Numbered from the stretch's first letter, positions 47,055 through 58,929 are shown. The stretch is DNA of 64,000 bases from Rhabditoides inermis (GCA_963966185.1 CAWZYM010000343.1:62001-126000); one strand, 5' to 3'. Notes: generated by a model not told the origin, from the sequence alone. A program made the numbers and translations.

Positions 47055-50000
47055 ATGAGCGAGGGAGCGGGCAGCAACAACAGACACCAGGAGATGGACA
47101 CATCGGCGCCGAAATCCCGGGAGGGGAGCATCGCGCCCACGCCCAGCGAGAGGAGCGACGATAACGAAGGCATCAACCAGTTTCTGGTGAGTAGGAATGA
47201 AATGCATGGACGAATCGCGACCATGAGAGAGAAGAGGGAGGAGTACAACTTGCTGGCAACGAGGGTGGATGGGTTGCTGCGACAGAACCATAAGACAAGT
47301 GATCCGGTCAGGGAGGAAGTGTACAGGGTGATATCGGAAACGGTGAAGAACATCAGTGAAGCAATGGAGGAGGTAGAAGAAGAATGGATGACACTCGAGA
47401 TGACATCCGAACAAGGATTAAAAGAGAGGAAGAAGTACGAGACACTGATGAAGTACAAAGAAAGGTGGATAAAGATGATGGAGGTGATAGGAGCGAATAA
47501 TGGCAGAGAGGCAGACAGAAGGGTACAGGCCTTGATTACAGCGGAGCAATGGAAAGAGGAGGTACAAACGTGGATGAATGACGAGGGTGTGAACAATATG
47601 AAGGAGTTCAAGGACGAGTGGGATGAAGGAAAGAAAGCTACCGAGATCCTATTGCAGATTCGCCTGGACGAAGGCATGAGAGGGGACGAGGCTCGGGCCC
47701 TCCTGGAGGAGATTATGGCCAAGGAGAAGTACCGGTGGGAACGAGAGCGCGGTCGAGACGAACTCGAAGCGTCATTCGAGGCCGAGAACAACGACAGTGA
47801 GTGTGAAGATAGGCGGTGGCTAGACCATGAAGGGGATGAGGGAGACGGAGAATTGCAGAACCCGGGTACGTCAGAAGGGACGGCGCCGGTCTTCGGATGG
47901 GATACGGGTCGCTCGAGGGAATCGCCCACCAGGAGGACGACAACAAGCAGACCAACAACGTCGAGCTCAGGTATGGAGATGAGAAGAGCGGGTGCGAACG
48001 GAGGGAGAGATGACTGGCACGGATACGATTTGAGGGGAAGTGATTTCGAGATCGAACCAATCAAGAAGGATGTAGGAGTGAAAGGATTGGAAAGATTCTG
48101 GGTGCTGTTCCAATTCAAGTACGGACGTCTGCCGGACGTGGTACAAAAGGAGATATTGCGAACAAAAGTGAGGGAAACGGGGAAGCTAGACACATTGCCG
48201 AGGGAGATTCGCGAGGGCAACGTTGCCGGAGTATTCGAAGCATTGAAGGCGAGGCTGACGGAGGATAGGCAGACGCGCTCATACCGTGCGATAGCTAAAC
48301 TGCGGAGCATGGTGCCCCTGAAAGAACAGAAGTTGAGCAAGTACATTGAGGAGATAGAGAAACAAGCACACATTGCCTACGACGACAACGAGTACAAGGC
48401 AAATGATGCTAATCTGACAAACATGGTCATGGCTCAGATCCAACAATGGCCCGACAAGTTGCAAATTGCCAAGGAAGTTATGTCAACGAGGAAGGGAGAC
48501 CAGTTCGAGAAAATTAAGAAATTGATATTCGAAAGCGAACAAGCGAAGATGATTTGGGAGTCCAATGCATACGGAGGAGGGAAACAAACGAAGGAGACAG
48601 GGCGCAATAACACGACATTGAGAAGATGTTTTAATTGCAATGAAGTGGGACACGTGACGATGAACTGTCCCAAGAAGACGGGCAACAAGAGCGAGGGTGC
48701 ACCGCATCCGGGATCGACGACGAGCACAGGGGATACGCCGAAGCAAGGGGGCGGCCCAATGTCGATGATAACGTGTAATAAGTGTGGAGGGAGAGGACAC
48801 ATAGCGAGAAACTGTACGAGTCGTAATCCGATTGTGAGAAGGGTCGTGGAGAAGGTAGAAACGAACAGTGGAAACCGAGGGACCGAACAGATGAGATCGG
48901 AAGGAAACGACAAGGAAGGGGAGAAGGATGGCAGGGTGACAGGGATCCGATGCAAGGCGGAGGCACACATCCTGAACAAGAAGATAACAATAATATTGGA
49001 CTCAGGTGCGGAGGCGTCAGTGATTGCGAAGGACAAGTGGGAGAAGATAAGAGAAGATGTAGAAGAGGGAGATGGCTGGAATAAGAGAACTGAAGACGAC
49101 ATGAGGAGAGGACTAGTGGGATACGGAGGAAGTGCCTTGAGGATAAACGAGCTGGTGACTGTGAACATGAAGATGGGCAATGCGGAGACGGGGTGGAGGA
49201 AGGTGACCTTCCACGTGGTCGACAATCAGAGCGACGAGGTCATATTGGGAACTAGTGCGTTGTGTGATCTGGGACTCACCCTGCAGTTCACGACAGGAGG
49301 AACTTTTCGATTTCAAGTGACGGATGAAGTGGAAGCCAAAGCACTGCCGGAAGAGGCAACTGTCAGGACGACCGAACGGGTATACATACCCGCTGGAGGT
49401 GTTCGACAGCTGACTGTGCGAGGACAAGGAGGAGGGGATATGGTGTTATGGTCAGTGAAGGACAAGGGAATAGAAAGCGGACTGTGTACAGTGGTTCAAA
49501 ACAAAAGCGTGATTCGAGCAGTGAACAGAACGGACGAGCCGATCACGTTGAACAAGGGAGAGGAGATTGGCAGATGGGCAACAGAGGAATGGGAACTGCC
49601 GGCGAGGGAGCGTGAAAAGAATAGAGATGGAGACATGCTGGAGAAACGAGTGGAGATAACGAAGGACGGAGAGGAGCGTTCTGAAAAGATAATGAATAAA
49701 CTGAAAGAGGGGATGGATGAGGAGATAGGAGAGGAGCAGAAGATACGGTTGAAGAAGCTGGTTCGGAAATACAACGGGTCATTCGCCCTAACGGAACAGG
49801 AACTAGGCACGACCGACCTGGTAGAACATGTGATTGATACGGGAGATCAGGTGCCGATTAGGCAGAAGGCACGACCGGTACCTATGGCAATGAAGGGAGA
49901 GGTGAAGGGTATCGTGCAGGACCTACTGGATAGAGGAATAATCAGGAAGAGTAAATCACCGTGGGCGTCTCCCGTGGTTCTTGTGAAGAAGAAAGACGGA

Positions 50001-53000
50001 TCGATAAGATTCTGTGTCGACTACAGAAGGGTCAACGAGGTGACTAAGCAGGACGCCTACCCCCTACCTCATATCGACAGTATGCTACAGAACTTGAAGG
50101 GAAAGGAGTGGTTCAGCACACTGGACATGCATAGCGGATACTGGCAAGTTCGGCTGGACAAGACGACCAAGGAGAAGAGTGCTTTCGTTACTGAAGGAGG
50201 GTTGCACGAGTTCAACGTACTACCGTTTGGATTGTCGACGTCTCCGGCTACATACCAACGGTTGATGGAGGTAGTACTCGGACATTTGATTGGATCTGAA
50301 GTGATGGTGTACATAGACGACGTAATCGTAGCGACGGACAAGCTGGAGAGACACTATGAGGTGCTGGAGCAAGTGATGGATGCGCTGCAGGGGGCTAATC
50401 TGATGTGCAAACCGAGTAAGTGCGTGTTCCTGAAGAAAGAAGTCGAGTTCCTCGGTCACATAGTGGACAAGCTGGGAGTACACACAGATAAGAAGAAGGT
50501 AGAGAAGATACAAACATACCCGAGACCGAAGAACGTGAAGGAGCTGAGGACGTTCCTAGGGATGGCAAGCTACTACAGAAAATTCATCCGAAGTTTCTCG
50601 AAACTAGCGAGACCACTGCACGAGTTGACTAAGAAGGAGAAGAGATGGACGTGGGGAGAGGGAGAAGAGAAGGCGTTTGAGGGACTTAAACTGAGAATGG
50701 TGACGGCACCAGTACTGATGCAACCGGATATAGAGAAAGCGAAGTCGGGAGAGCGACCGTTCGTCATCTACACCGATGCAAGCAAGGAGGGTGTCGGGGC
50801 GGTGCTGACACAGGAGGGCGAGGATGGCCTAATGCACCCTATTTACTTCATCTCGAAGGCGTTGTCGAAGGCAGAGAGGAACTACCATGTGACGGACTTA
50901 GAAGCATTGGCGGTAGTGGTGGCGATGAGACAATTTAAGAGATTCGTCATGGGAGCAAGGGTGACTGTGTATACAGATCACAGGTCATTGACTGCGATGT
51001 TCAAGTCGGACATTTCGGACAGATTGTGGAGATGGTCAGTTGAGCTGCAGACGTATGCAATGGAGATTAGATATGTGGCAGGAAAGGCAAACGCAGTTGC
51101 AGACGCATTGTCAAGAGGTGCGGTGGTGAGCGCAGATCAGCACGGAGTGAGGGGAGCTGAGGCCATAATAGGGAGAGTTTATCTCCAAGACGAGGAGGAG
51201 AAGAAGGGGGCGTGGTTGAAGAGCCTGGAAAAAGAGAGAGAGTGGAAAGCGCTGATCGAGGAGATACGAAAAAACGATACGGAGCGACAGGTATCAATGT
51301 ACGTTGAGGGCAAGAAGGTGACGGTGGACGATTTTGTGGTCACACAAGGAGAGCTGACGTGGTGGAACGACGAAGGAGAGGGGAGGACAGTGGTGCCAAA
51401 AGAAGAGAGAAAGGGCTTGACGATGGAGGCACACAGGGGGATGTGGGCCGGACACTTTCATCAAGGAAAGGTAGTCGAAGGATTAAAGAAGAAATTCTTC
51501 TGGCCGAACATGAAGAAGGACGTGGGAAGATGGATAGCCGAATGCGGCAAGTGTGCATTGGTGAATGGGCAACCAAAATTGACACCTCCTCTGAAACCAT
51601 ATATTACGTGCGAACCGTTCGAGATTGTACACGTCGACGTAATGCATCTAGGAGTGACGTCCAGCGGAAACAAGTATGTGTTGTGCGTGGTGGATCAGTT
51701 CAGTAAACTGGCGGGGGCGTACGCCATTCCTGACAAGACAGCAGAAGCAGTAGCGGAGTGCATGTTGACCCGATGGATTGCGGAGGGTACGAGGATGCCA
51801 AAAACAGTGGTCAGCGACAGAGGCAAGGAGTTCGAGTGCAAGGTGTGGGAGGAGATGGTTAAGATAACCGGTATCGAACACAAGATGACAAAAGGATACA
51901 ATCCCAGGGAGAACGGCCTTGTAGAGAGGTTCAACAAAACACTGCAACTCATGCTCAAGAAGAAGACAGTGGGGGCACTGGAGTGGGACAAGGTACTGCC
52001 GTACTGTGTGTACGCATACAATATCACACCACATGATGCTACGGGCGAGAGTCCCTATTTCATACTACACGGAAGGGACCCCTACTGGATGGGACGAGAA
52101 GAACACACAGTCAGACCGCCGGCGGTACTACTCAACTGTGATGACTACATTACAGAAATGTGCAAGAGAATGGCAATAGTACATCGAGAAGTGAGAGAGA
52201 AGAACGAAAAGGAAAGGGAGAGAATGAAGAAGAGATACGACGAGAAGGCAAGAAAAACAGATGCACTACCAAAAGTGGGTGAAAGGGTGTTGGTATATGT
52301 CCCTACGGAGAGGAGAGGAAGGACATGTCCGAAGATGATGAACGAGTGGGATGGTCCGTTTCGGGTCATTGCAACCACGGAGCAGTCGGCAACAGTGACT
52401 AGGATAGGAAAAGGGATAAACGAGGAGGCGATTCAAGTGCCTTTTGACAGTCTGAAGCGCATTCCGAAAGAGTGTGGGGAAGAGATAGAAGCAGAAGGAG
52501 GGACCAGGAGGAAGAGAAGAGGAGGGGAAGCGAAAATGAGGAGAATTGAAGAAAATCTTTGCAGGACGATCGACTCGTATTCGTCGGTACACCCCTACCA
52601 CCCGTGGAGGGCGCTGCACGAGCACACCCTCGAGGAACTCACCAGGCAGGGAAACGGCCCGACGAGGACACTCTACTCAAGGACTACCGCAGCGATTCGC
52701 CAGACTAAGGTACTCACGATTTACCGTATGGCATGGCTCAACAAGAATGGTCGGGAGGAAAGAGACGAGGAGCTGAGAAACAAGAGGTATTCCTCCCGGT
52801 TTCAAGAAGAGGATGCCAAGATCGAAGCTGAAAAGGAGCAGGCTTTGTTGGGTGAAAGCGACGGCGATGAAAGGAGATACGAGGACTGGTACCATACCCC
52901 AGGCGAGAAGTGGACGGCATCTGAGCCAGAGGAAGAAGACTATGTCATCGCGTACCGAGTGCTATCGGCATTCGACCTGCAGTTCTGCCGCGAGTTGGGC

Positions 53001-53744
53001 CGGACGGAGGGGATCCAACTGGAGATGGACGCTGGGAAGGGAGGACAGCGATTTGCTCCGGCGGCGGCAGCGATCAGACGGTACCACGAGATTATGAAGA
53101 ACAAGGAGAAGGGAGAGGAGAAGGCGAAGCGACAGAAGGAGATGCCACCACCGGTGTGGTACGTGCCAGACATGCTGGCCAGGATGGATAAGAAGACCGT
53201 GGTGGGAGGGTACAAGAAGTGGAGAAATATGAGCCGCGGAGACCATGCGATACTCGTCCTTGAGCCGATTCCCGGAGGGTGGGAGGAGTCCGGCTTGGTG
53301 GACTACAAGCCGCCCTTGGAGATGAAGATCACCATTGTCCCGCCGCCGCTCACTGTCGAGCAGCGAGCGAACAAGGACTTGTGGAGGGAGTGGACGGATA
53401 TCAAGAGCTGGATCGGGAGGCAGCTGCACGTGGACCACTGTTGGCAGGTGCAGACGAGGAGCGATACGACTGCGGTCGAGTGCCCCAGCAATGTACTCGG
53501 ACCTCAGACCAGGATGGAGAAATACGGTCAACTGTCGAACCAGCAATGCGAGCAGTACGGCCGAGCGGTGGAGAAGTGGTGCGGTGTGGAGACGCGCGAG
53601 GTCGCGCTACCGAAGGGAGGCGGCATGTACAAGAGGAAGGAAGAGAAGGAAAGGCCGTTCAGACGCGAGCAAGAGAGGAAGTACAAGGGAGACAAGGACC
53701 AGCAGCGTTTCCGGCCCTATCGCCGCGATGGACGACAGTCGTGA
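47055..53744 (+). CDS. Gag-Pol polyprotein of the LTR element (2,229 aa)
   Basis: The ATG at 47055 is the first in a frame open since about 47016. Domains by residue: coiled, charged Gag (1-520); two CCHC knuckles, CFNCNEVGHVTMNC (~524) and CNKCGGRGHIARNC (~573); aspartic protease DSGA (~648); reverse transcriptase with YIDD (~1086); RNase H YTDAS (~1239) to NAVADALSR; integrase with HHCC (~1460-1500) and a D,D-35-E core (~1526-1630), then the WDGPF module. From ~1826 to the end there is an extra ~400-residue, hydrophilic, Arg/Glu/Trp-containing region with no recognised domain. The stop at 53742-53744 lies 119 bp inside the 3' LTR. No frameshift or stop separates Gag from Pol, so all products would come from one precursor. 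Confidence 0.9.
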   Translation: MSEGAGSNNRHQEMDTSAPKSREGSIAPTPSERSDDNEGINQFLVSRNEMHGRIATMREKREEYNLLATRVDGLLRQNHKTSDPVREEVYRVISETVKNISEAMEEVEEEWMTLEMTSEQGLKERKKYETLMKYKERWIKMMEVIGANNGREADRRVQALITAEQWKEEVQTWMNDEGVNNMKEFKDEWDEGKKATEILLQIRLDEGMRGDEARALLEEIMAKEKYRWERERGRDELEASFEAENNDSECEDRRWLDHEGDEGDGELQNPGTSEGTAPVFGWDTGRSRESPTRRTTTSRPTTSSSGMEMRRAGANGGRDDWHGYDLRGSDFEIEPIKKDVGVKGLERFWVLFQFKYGRLPDVVQKEILRTKVRETGKLDTLPREIREGNVAGVFEALKARLTEDRQTRSYRAIAKLRSMVPLKEQKLSKYIEEIEKQAHIAYDDNEYKANDANLTNMVMAQIQQWPDKLQIAKEVMSTRKGDQFEKIKKLIFESEQAKMIWESNAYGGGKQTKETGRNNTTLRRCFNCNEVGHVTMNCPKKTGNKSEGAPHPGSTTSTGDTPKQGGGPMSMITCNKCGGRGHIARNCTSRNPIVRRVVEKVETNSGNRGTEQMRSEGNDKEGEKDGRVTGIRCKAEAHILNKKITIILDSGAEASVIAKDKWEKIREDVEEGDGWNKRTEDDMRRGLVGYGGSALRINELVTVNMKMGNAETGWRKVTFHVVDNQSDEVILGTSALCDLGLTLQFTTGGTFRFQVTDEVEAKALPEEATVRTTERVYIPAGGVRQLTVRGQGGGDMVLWSVKDKGIESGLCTVVQNKSVIRAVNRTDEPITLNKGEEIGRWATEEWELPAREREKNRDGDMLEKRVEITKDGEERSEKIMNKLKEGMDEEIGEEQKIRLKKLVRKYNGSFALTEQELGTTDLVEHVIDTGDQVPIRQKARPVPMAMKGEVKGIVQDLLDRGIIRKSKSPWASPVVLVKKKDGSIRFCVDYRRVNEVTKQDAYPLPHIDSMLQNLKGKEWFSTLDMHSGYWQVRLDKTTKEKSAFVTEGGLHEFNVLPFGLSTSPATYQRLMEVVLGHLIGSEVMVYIDDVIVATDKLERHYEVLEQVMDALQGANLMCKPSKCVFLKKEVEFLGHIVDKLGVHTDKKKVEKIQTYPRPKNVKELRTFLGMASYYRKFIRSFSKLARPLHELTKKEKRWTWGEGEEKAFEGLKLRMVTAPVLMQPDIEKAKSGERPFVIYTDASKEGVGAVLTQEGEDGLMHPIYFISKALSKAERNYHVTDLEALAVVVAMRQFKRFVMGARVTVYTDHRSLTAMFKSDISDRLWRWSVELQTYAMEIRYVAGKANAVADALSRGAVVSADQHGVRGAEAIIGRVYLQDEEEKKGAWLKSLEKEREWKALIEEIRKNDTERQVSMYVEGKKVTVDDFVVTQGELTWWNDEGEGRTVVPKEERKGLTMEAHRGMWAGHFHQGKVVEGLKKKFFWPNMKKDVGRWIAECGKCALVNGQPKLTPPLKPYITCEPFEIVHVDVMHLGVTSSGNKYVLCVVDQFSKLAGAYAIPDKTAEAVAECMLTRWIAEGTRMPKTVVSDRGKEFECKVWEEMVKITGIEHKMTKGYNPRENGLVERFNKTLQLMLKKKTVGALEWDKVLPYCVYAYNITPHDATGESPYFILHGRDPYWMGREEHTVRPPAVLLNCDDYITEMCKRMAIVHREVREKNEKERERMKKRYDEKARKTDALPKVGERVLVYVPTERRGRTCPKMMNEWDGPFRVIATTEQSATVTRIGKGINEEAIQVPFDSLKRIPKECGEEIEAEGGTRRKRRGGEAKMRRIEENLCRTIDSYSSVHPYHPWRALHEHTLEELTRQGNGPTRTLYSRTTAAIRQTKVLTIYRMAWLNKNGREERDEELRNKRYSSRFQEEDAKIEAEKEQALLGESDGDERRYEDWYHTPGEKWTASEPEEEDYVIAYRVLSAFDLQFCRELGRTEGIQLEMDAGKGGQRFAPAAAAIRRYHEIMKNKEKGEEKAKRQKEMPPPVWYVPDMLARMDKKTVVGGYKKWRNMSRGDHAILVLEPIPGGWEESGLVDYKPPLEMKITIVPPPLTVEQRANKDLWREWTDIKSWIGRQLHVDHCWQVQTRSDTTAVECPSNVLGPQTRMEKYGQLSNQQCEQYGRAVEKWCGVETREVALPKGGGMYKRKEEKERPFRREQERKYKGDKDQQRFRPYRRDGRQS
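53611..53625 (+). other. polypurine tract
   Basis: GAAGGGAGGCGGCA immediately upstream of the 3' LTR, inside the ORF. Short and interrupted by two C residues. Confidence 0.5.
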
Positions 53745-54419
53745 ATGAACCCCGGAGTGGGGAGATAAGAGAGAACGCACTCGTTGATTGTAGTTTGTTG
53801 CATTTGACACACATATGTTTTTGTATTCAGTCTGGCAGCCTCGGCTAGCCTTGTTGTTTTGGTACGCGCACATATGTTATATTGATTTTGTCTAGAGTGC
53901 CTTTGTATGTTTAAATCTCGCGCCACTGCCTGTGTTGTATACGGTGTTGATATCTTATCGTCCACGTAAGAGTGGTTTTGTGTGTTGTTATTCAGTTGTT
54001 CGTGAATCGTGGTTTCGAGGTGGTGATAATAAATTGCTGCATCAATCCCCGTGGTACTCTGTCTATACCTTATCGGTTGCGACATACCGAGGCGTCCTAC
54101 TCGGCGTCTATCTTTGGAACAAGGAGCGAGGAGCGAGGAGCGAGGCCTGTACGCGAACGCGTGGGCCTCGTTGAAATCATCAAGCGCTAGTGTATGCGAA
54201 CGCATCACTAGTCGTTTCACGACCTGATTTGTGTACGCGAACGCGTGCAAATCATTGACTCTGTCTACCCACAGCTGCGAACGCACTGTGTGGTGATACG
54301 CAAATTACACTACTTCGCGAACGCGCGTAGTGTTTTATTGTGATTAATTCCAATTGTTTCAATTGGTGGGGTGTGTTTGAATACACCCAACACGGACCAG
54401 AACCTAACTGGAACGTACA
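53626..54419 (+). repeat. 3' LTR
   Basis: Same 794 bp as the 5' LTR, including the five-hairpin array at 54141-54333. Confidence 0.93.
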
Positions 54420-54448
54420 CTGACTACCAAATTAATTATTTGCAACAA

Positions 54449-54454
54449 AATAAA
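54449..54454 (+). terminator. AATAAA, candidate signal of the Ulp1-like gene before LTR insertion
   Basis: First plus-strand AATAAA after the retrotransposon; see 45902-46174. Confidence 0.3.
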
Positions 54455-54599
54455 TATTTCAAATTGAAATCGCACGATGACACGTATCAACAACAAGAAC
54501 AAGAAGAATAACAACAGAGTAACAATATAATATAACAGAATAACAATATAACAAGAATACACAAATACTCATAGTTCTGTTCATCAGTCCAACAATGTA

Positions 54600-56312
54600 A
54601 CAAATAAGAGAATGATACCTGCTGGCACCTCCTCAGTTGTGCGATCCTTCTGGGCTCGCCTGGGCACTGGGCTCGCCTGGGCACTGTGTTCGCCTGGGCA
54701 CTGTGTTCGTCACCCGCCCTCGCTCTGATCCACTTCCACATTTGATCGCTCCTCGCTCGAACCTGCACGGGGTAGATAATCGAATAGAATTCGAATGGTG
54801 ATTAAACCAGTATCGCAACGACCACAAATGACATAGACCTAGGAACGAACAATTTATTCACAGCACAAAGCAATCAACAGATCGAAAACGGCAGTCTGAG
54901 CGCAGAGATCGCGTGTGGTCGCGGGTGGTTTGTCTCCGACCCTCGCTGCGCCAAACACGACATAGATGCCGAAGCATCTGAAATCTGAAGAATGATGTCA
55001 TAGGTACTTGTCGGGGCGCCTGTCTCTGACTGAGACGTTCACTTAACGGGCTGTTCCGTGATGTAATTCACTGCGATACTTTGACGCAAGCGTCGACACC
55101 GGCGTCAGCGTCGAAATATTACACGAACAGTTCCCCTCACAGGGAACAACTCATCAACCACCATTCGCAACCTGTCTCAAAATAACCCCTTACGTTGACA
55201 TGTCCGGCCTCTCCCCTTCTCCGTATCTCCGCTCCGCTTCGACATCTCACCTCCACTCCGTGCTCCGTCGAGCCGCAAAGCGGACAGCGGAGGGACGATC
55301 GCTGAATGGTGTGACAATGATGATATTGATTGATTACATTGATTACATTGCATTTCAATGCGCATGCGCGGGTGTATTCACGCGATTTGAGGGCGACAAA
55401 TGGACAGTCAACTTTTCTTCCGTAAAGGTGCGGTCAGTCTCTTCGAAAGCCATTCGGGAGTGTTTCGAAGGCATAGCAAGGCATTCCGAAGTGTTCGGGG
55501 ATATTCGGAAGTATTTCGAAGGCAATTCGGGAGTGTTCTGGGGGCGATTCGAAAGGCAATTCCGAAGTGTTTTGGAGGCATTCGGGAGTGTTTCGGAGAG
55601 ACTGACCGCAACTTAATCCAAAATCAAGACTCACCGAGAGAGTCGCCGACAGGCAGGTGGAACGGCTCGTCGCACTTCTGAACACGTGTGGTTCCGCGCC
55701 GCGGATGCGACAGGGCAGCTGATCGCAGCTGCTGACGTGTGGTGTCCGCTGCGGTCGCAGTGACTGCTCGCCAGCCGCCCTTGCGACTGAGCATCGCAGC
55801 GGCTGCACAGCGCGTGCGCTGCAATAGAGATCATCAGTCATCACATTTTGTAGCAAGATGATAATCTCCGCCTGAAGATGGTATGATAGTGATAGGATTC
55901 CATGTACTTTGCGTATAGTTCGAATACGATACTCCAACAGTCGTCGGCTCTAACATTCACCCCACCGCACGCGACTTGTTGCGAGTACAATATGATGATC
56001 GGCATGTACTTACACTTGCGTGCGAATAGTGGCCACTGGTCGGCGCTCGACACAGCATCGCTGCATACTCGTCTCTTCGTGTGCCCACTCGTCCCGCTGA
56101 CATCATTCGGATCGGCGCGTCGCATCCACGCATCGCCAACACGTGCACGGATTGGGGACTGAAACAATGTACGCAACAGGCATCAAGTCATCGCACAATA
56201 TTACTAACAGCAAACAAATAAGATCTGAGACACTTACGTTCAGTAGCGACTTCTTCTGCCTTGCGCAACATCTGAGGTGTCTGCCACAGATGAATCTGCA
56301 ATTCATTAGTTC

Positions 56313-56357
<45 letters not shown>

Positions 56358-58830
56358 GGGAGAGAGAGAGGGGAAAGAGAGGAGAGAGGAGAGAGAGAGG
56401 AGACAGGAGAGAGAAACACACGAAAGTACCTGTCTTTTTCTCCTCGATCCATTTCTCCACACCGGACATCTTCTGCTCCACCTTCGCGAGCATGTGTCCG
56501 AGCCGCTGCTCCGTCTGCTCCACTCGCTTCCCTCTTCCATGCGGACACTCGAAAAGGGGGTGGTCCTTCTCGACGCAGAGTATACAGCCACGCTTCAGGC
56601 ACCACGCGCGCAAATGCCCACCTTCGCCACGAGAGTCGCACCTGAAACGACTATTTCACTCGCTCTCTCTCTCGCTCTCTCACGTCATTTCCCTCGTCTC
56701 GGCAGGCTGTGTGCACATGTGGATGGTGTGCGTGTCGTCGCCACGCCGATAGCATCGCGGGCCACACGCTGATTGGGGATGATCGATGCGGCCGCACTGG
56801 AAGCACCTCTTCTCCTCTACTTCCTCCTCCTCCTTCTCCACGTCCACCCAGCGTGGGGTGAGTGGGCGGAGACGGCGGCGCGTAGCTTTGCCTGCTCCCG
56901 CATCGCATCAACAAAAAACACTCGCACTACGCAACAATGTTTTAACCAATATTAATTGCAAAGTATCGATTAGAAATAATTGCAATGTATCGATACGCAT
57001 TATTGGATTATTGTTACAGCGTTACGTTTATGCCAAAACTATAAACAAGGCTGGGGGAATAAACTGTTCGTTTGAATAACACTCATCACGGCCCGGCCGT
57101 AGTGTCGCTCGTTTGTTCACTGACCGGTGAACCCAGACGCACGCAACGCATCAGTTCCGCATCGCGGTTGGCTCAAGCAATTTAGCAAAACATGTGGATG
57201 CATATAGTTCTATCATCTTTTCAATTAAATATTATGGATTCGCTAGACGCTCAATTACAGTGAGACAAGGTAGAGTGATGGTTGTCGAATGTGCGCTCGT
57301 TTCCTAGTGCACACCTCGCGGTCGTGCAAGCGGTTCCCTCCGCCGCTCCTCACCCTCCACCAAGGCTGGGGGCGTGTGCCACAAACGTACCAGATCTCTT
57401 CCTCTCCCCCACTTCTCCATTAAATTGATTGCGTCGGGTTATTTTTCAATGTGATTGTGATTTGTGTGACGCAGATTTTTCTGTAATAAATTCATTCACT
57501 CAAATCAGTGAACGCGCGCAGACCGTGCTCATCAATCATCGCCATTTCACTAGTCAGTGTCAGAATGTGCGCCGTTGGCGATGCGCACGGGACAACACCA
57601 CTCTCTCTCTCTCTCCCTCCATCTCTCCCTTTCTTTTCTTGTACATTCTCCGAGTGTCTGATCGTGGGAAGAGCGAGACGCGGGCGGCGCATTTTCTGGT
57701 TGTATCATACCCACCTGAAGATGAGCCTGTCCGATAGGGGCGGTCGCGTCGGGAGGGCCCTTCTTGTCCTCCTCGACGACGCGAGAGAGGGCGGGCGCCG
57801 ATTCCGCCAGCCAGTTCCCAGGCCCCTTCTCCAATACCTCCTTAACGAGAATCAATCGTTGTTCTCGTTCGAGATTCCATCATGTGTCATCCCAAACACC
57901 GAGCACACTTGAGAATTTTCAAAAAACCATACTAGAATAGGGGGTCGCATACCTTGTCATCTCCAGCAGTCGCCTGTCCAGTGGATATGTCTCCCGGCTG
58001 TCCCTCTTCCTCTTCTTTGCTCTTCCTCGGCCGCTGTTTCCACGCGTGCAGCGACTGCCAGTGGTCATTGTCTCCGGCATCTCCACACGCACCTCCTCCA
58101 TATTCTGCTTCTGCTCCTTCTCCATCACCCCGGTCGGCTGCTTCTTACAGCGGGTCAGCGTCGCCACGTGCTCCTTCAGAATCTGAACGCATAAAAATGG
58201 AATCAAATAAAACCAACACAATGAAAAAGTGAACGACTTTCTAAGCCGTCCTCACCTCGCTGTATCCTCTCCGTTCACGGTCGGGAGTGGCGGGTTCGCG
58301 CATGGGTGTCTCTCCCGCCTGTCTCTTCTGCCTTGTCTGCTGCTGCTCCCCCGTCTCCGTCTCTCGCCCCTCCACCCTCCTCGATTCGTACCTATGCTTC
58401 CACGCCTCCACATACTGCCAGTTGTACAGCGCCGCAGCTCTCACTCGCTTCTCCTAAAATATACAAGCTATATAAATCAAAAGCTATATAAAAAAGAAAG
58501 AGTGAAGATGCGAGAAACAATGTACTTTGTATAAAACACCGTACCTGTTGGTCACCAAGAGGCGCAGTGATAATGTCCTGCATCACCGCGTGAGCCCTCC
58601 TTGATCGCGAGCCTCTTAATATGGAGAGGCACGAATGACTGACAGCTCGCTGCTTCCTCCTCACTCCAACCTTCTCATCTTGCCTCTCGGAGTAGAATAT
58701 GGCCCACAACTGATCGCTGTCGCCATGTCTGAAAATGCATATATATGCAATCGATCTTTATTGACGTGCTCACCAGTGTTTACGCCTGCTGGGTCACCTC
58801 CCCACACCGAAGGCACAAGTACGCACGCGC
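54600..58830 (-). CDS. CCHC zinc-knuckle protein, partial multi-exon model
   Basis: Minus-strand exons in order, approximate edges: 58830-58793 (YLCLRCGE), 58728-58545 (GDSDQLWAIFYSE), 58453-58256 (KRVRAAALYNWQYVEAWKHR), 58182-57953, about 57855-57716 (KEVLEKGPGNWLAESAP), about 56850-56690 (CFQCGRIDHPQSAC), 56641-56433 (CILCVEKDHPLFEC, then a Lys/Glu helix), about 56301-56246, 56158-56016, 55820-55626, 55304-55254 (CPLCGSTEHGVE), and possibly 54970-54850 and 54760-54620. The first two knuckle motifs are exact C-x2-C-x4-H-x4-C. Such motifs bind single-stranded nucleic acid. It may be a host RNA-binding gene or derived from a gag. Start, stop and some phases are not resolved. Confidence 0.45.
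56310..56420. repeat. (GA)n microsatellite
   Basis: Intronic in the minus-strand CCHC gene, where it reads as polypyrimidine. Confidence 0.9.
56960..57700. other. intron-like stretch without features
   Basis: A/T-rich then mixed sequence between exons of the CCHC gene. A CT run lies at 57600-57625. Nothing else supported. Confidence 0.4.
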
Positions 58831-58929
58831 TGAAATTCTACTGTCACATCCAAGAGCTCATAGCGAGTATAAATAGCTGTGCTGTGAGGGTAGAACGTTT
58901 ACGGCAATAGGCGCCAAGAAAGTGAGACA

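Larger units (their letters stand above)
46171..54423 (+). mobile_element. Ty3/gypsy-type LTR retrotransposon, apparently intact
   Basis: Two 794-bp LTRs (46175-46968 and 53626-54419), each TGTAC...GTACA, flanked by a 4-bp target duplication CTGA (46171-46174 and 54420-54423). The LTRs look identical, implying recent insertion. The order protease-RT-RNase H-integrase with a YIDD box defines Ty3/gypsy. There is one long uninterrupted ORF, and no separate envelope-like frame with signal peptide or membrane segment. Inserted just downstream of the Ulp1-like gene in the same orientation. Confidence 0.92.

Noticed and set aside
47009..48373. Minus-strand frame opposite Gag
   Set aside because: Antisense shadow of a biased, Lys/Glu-rich coding region.
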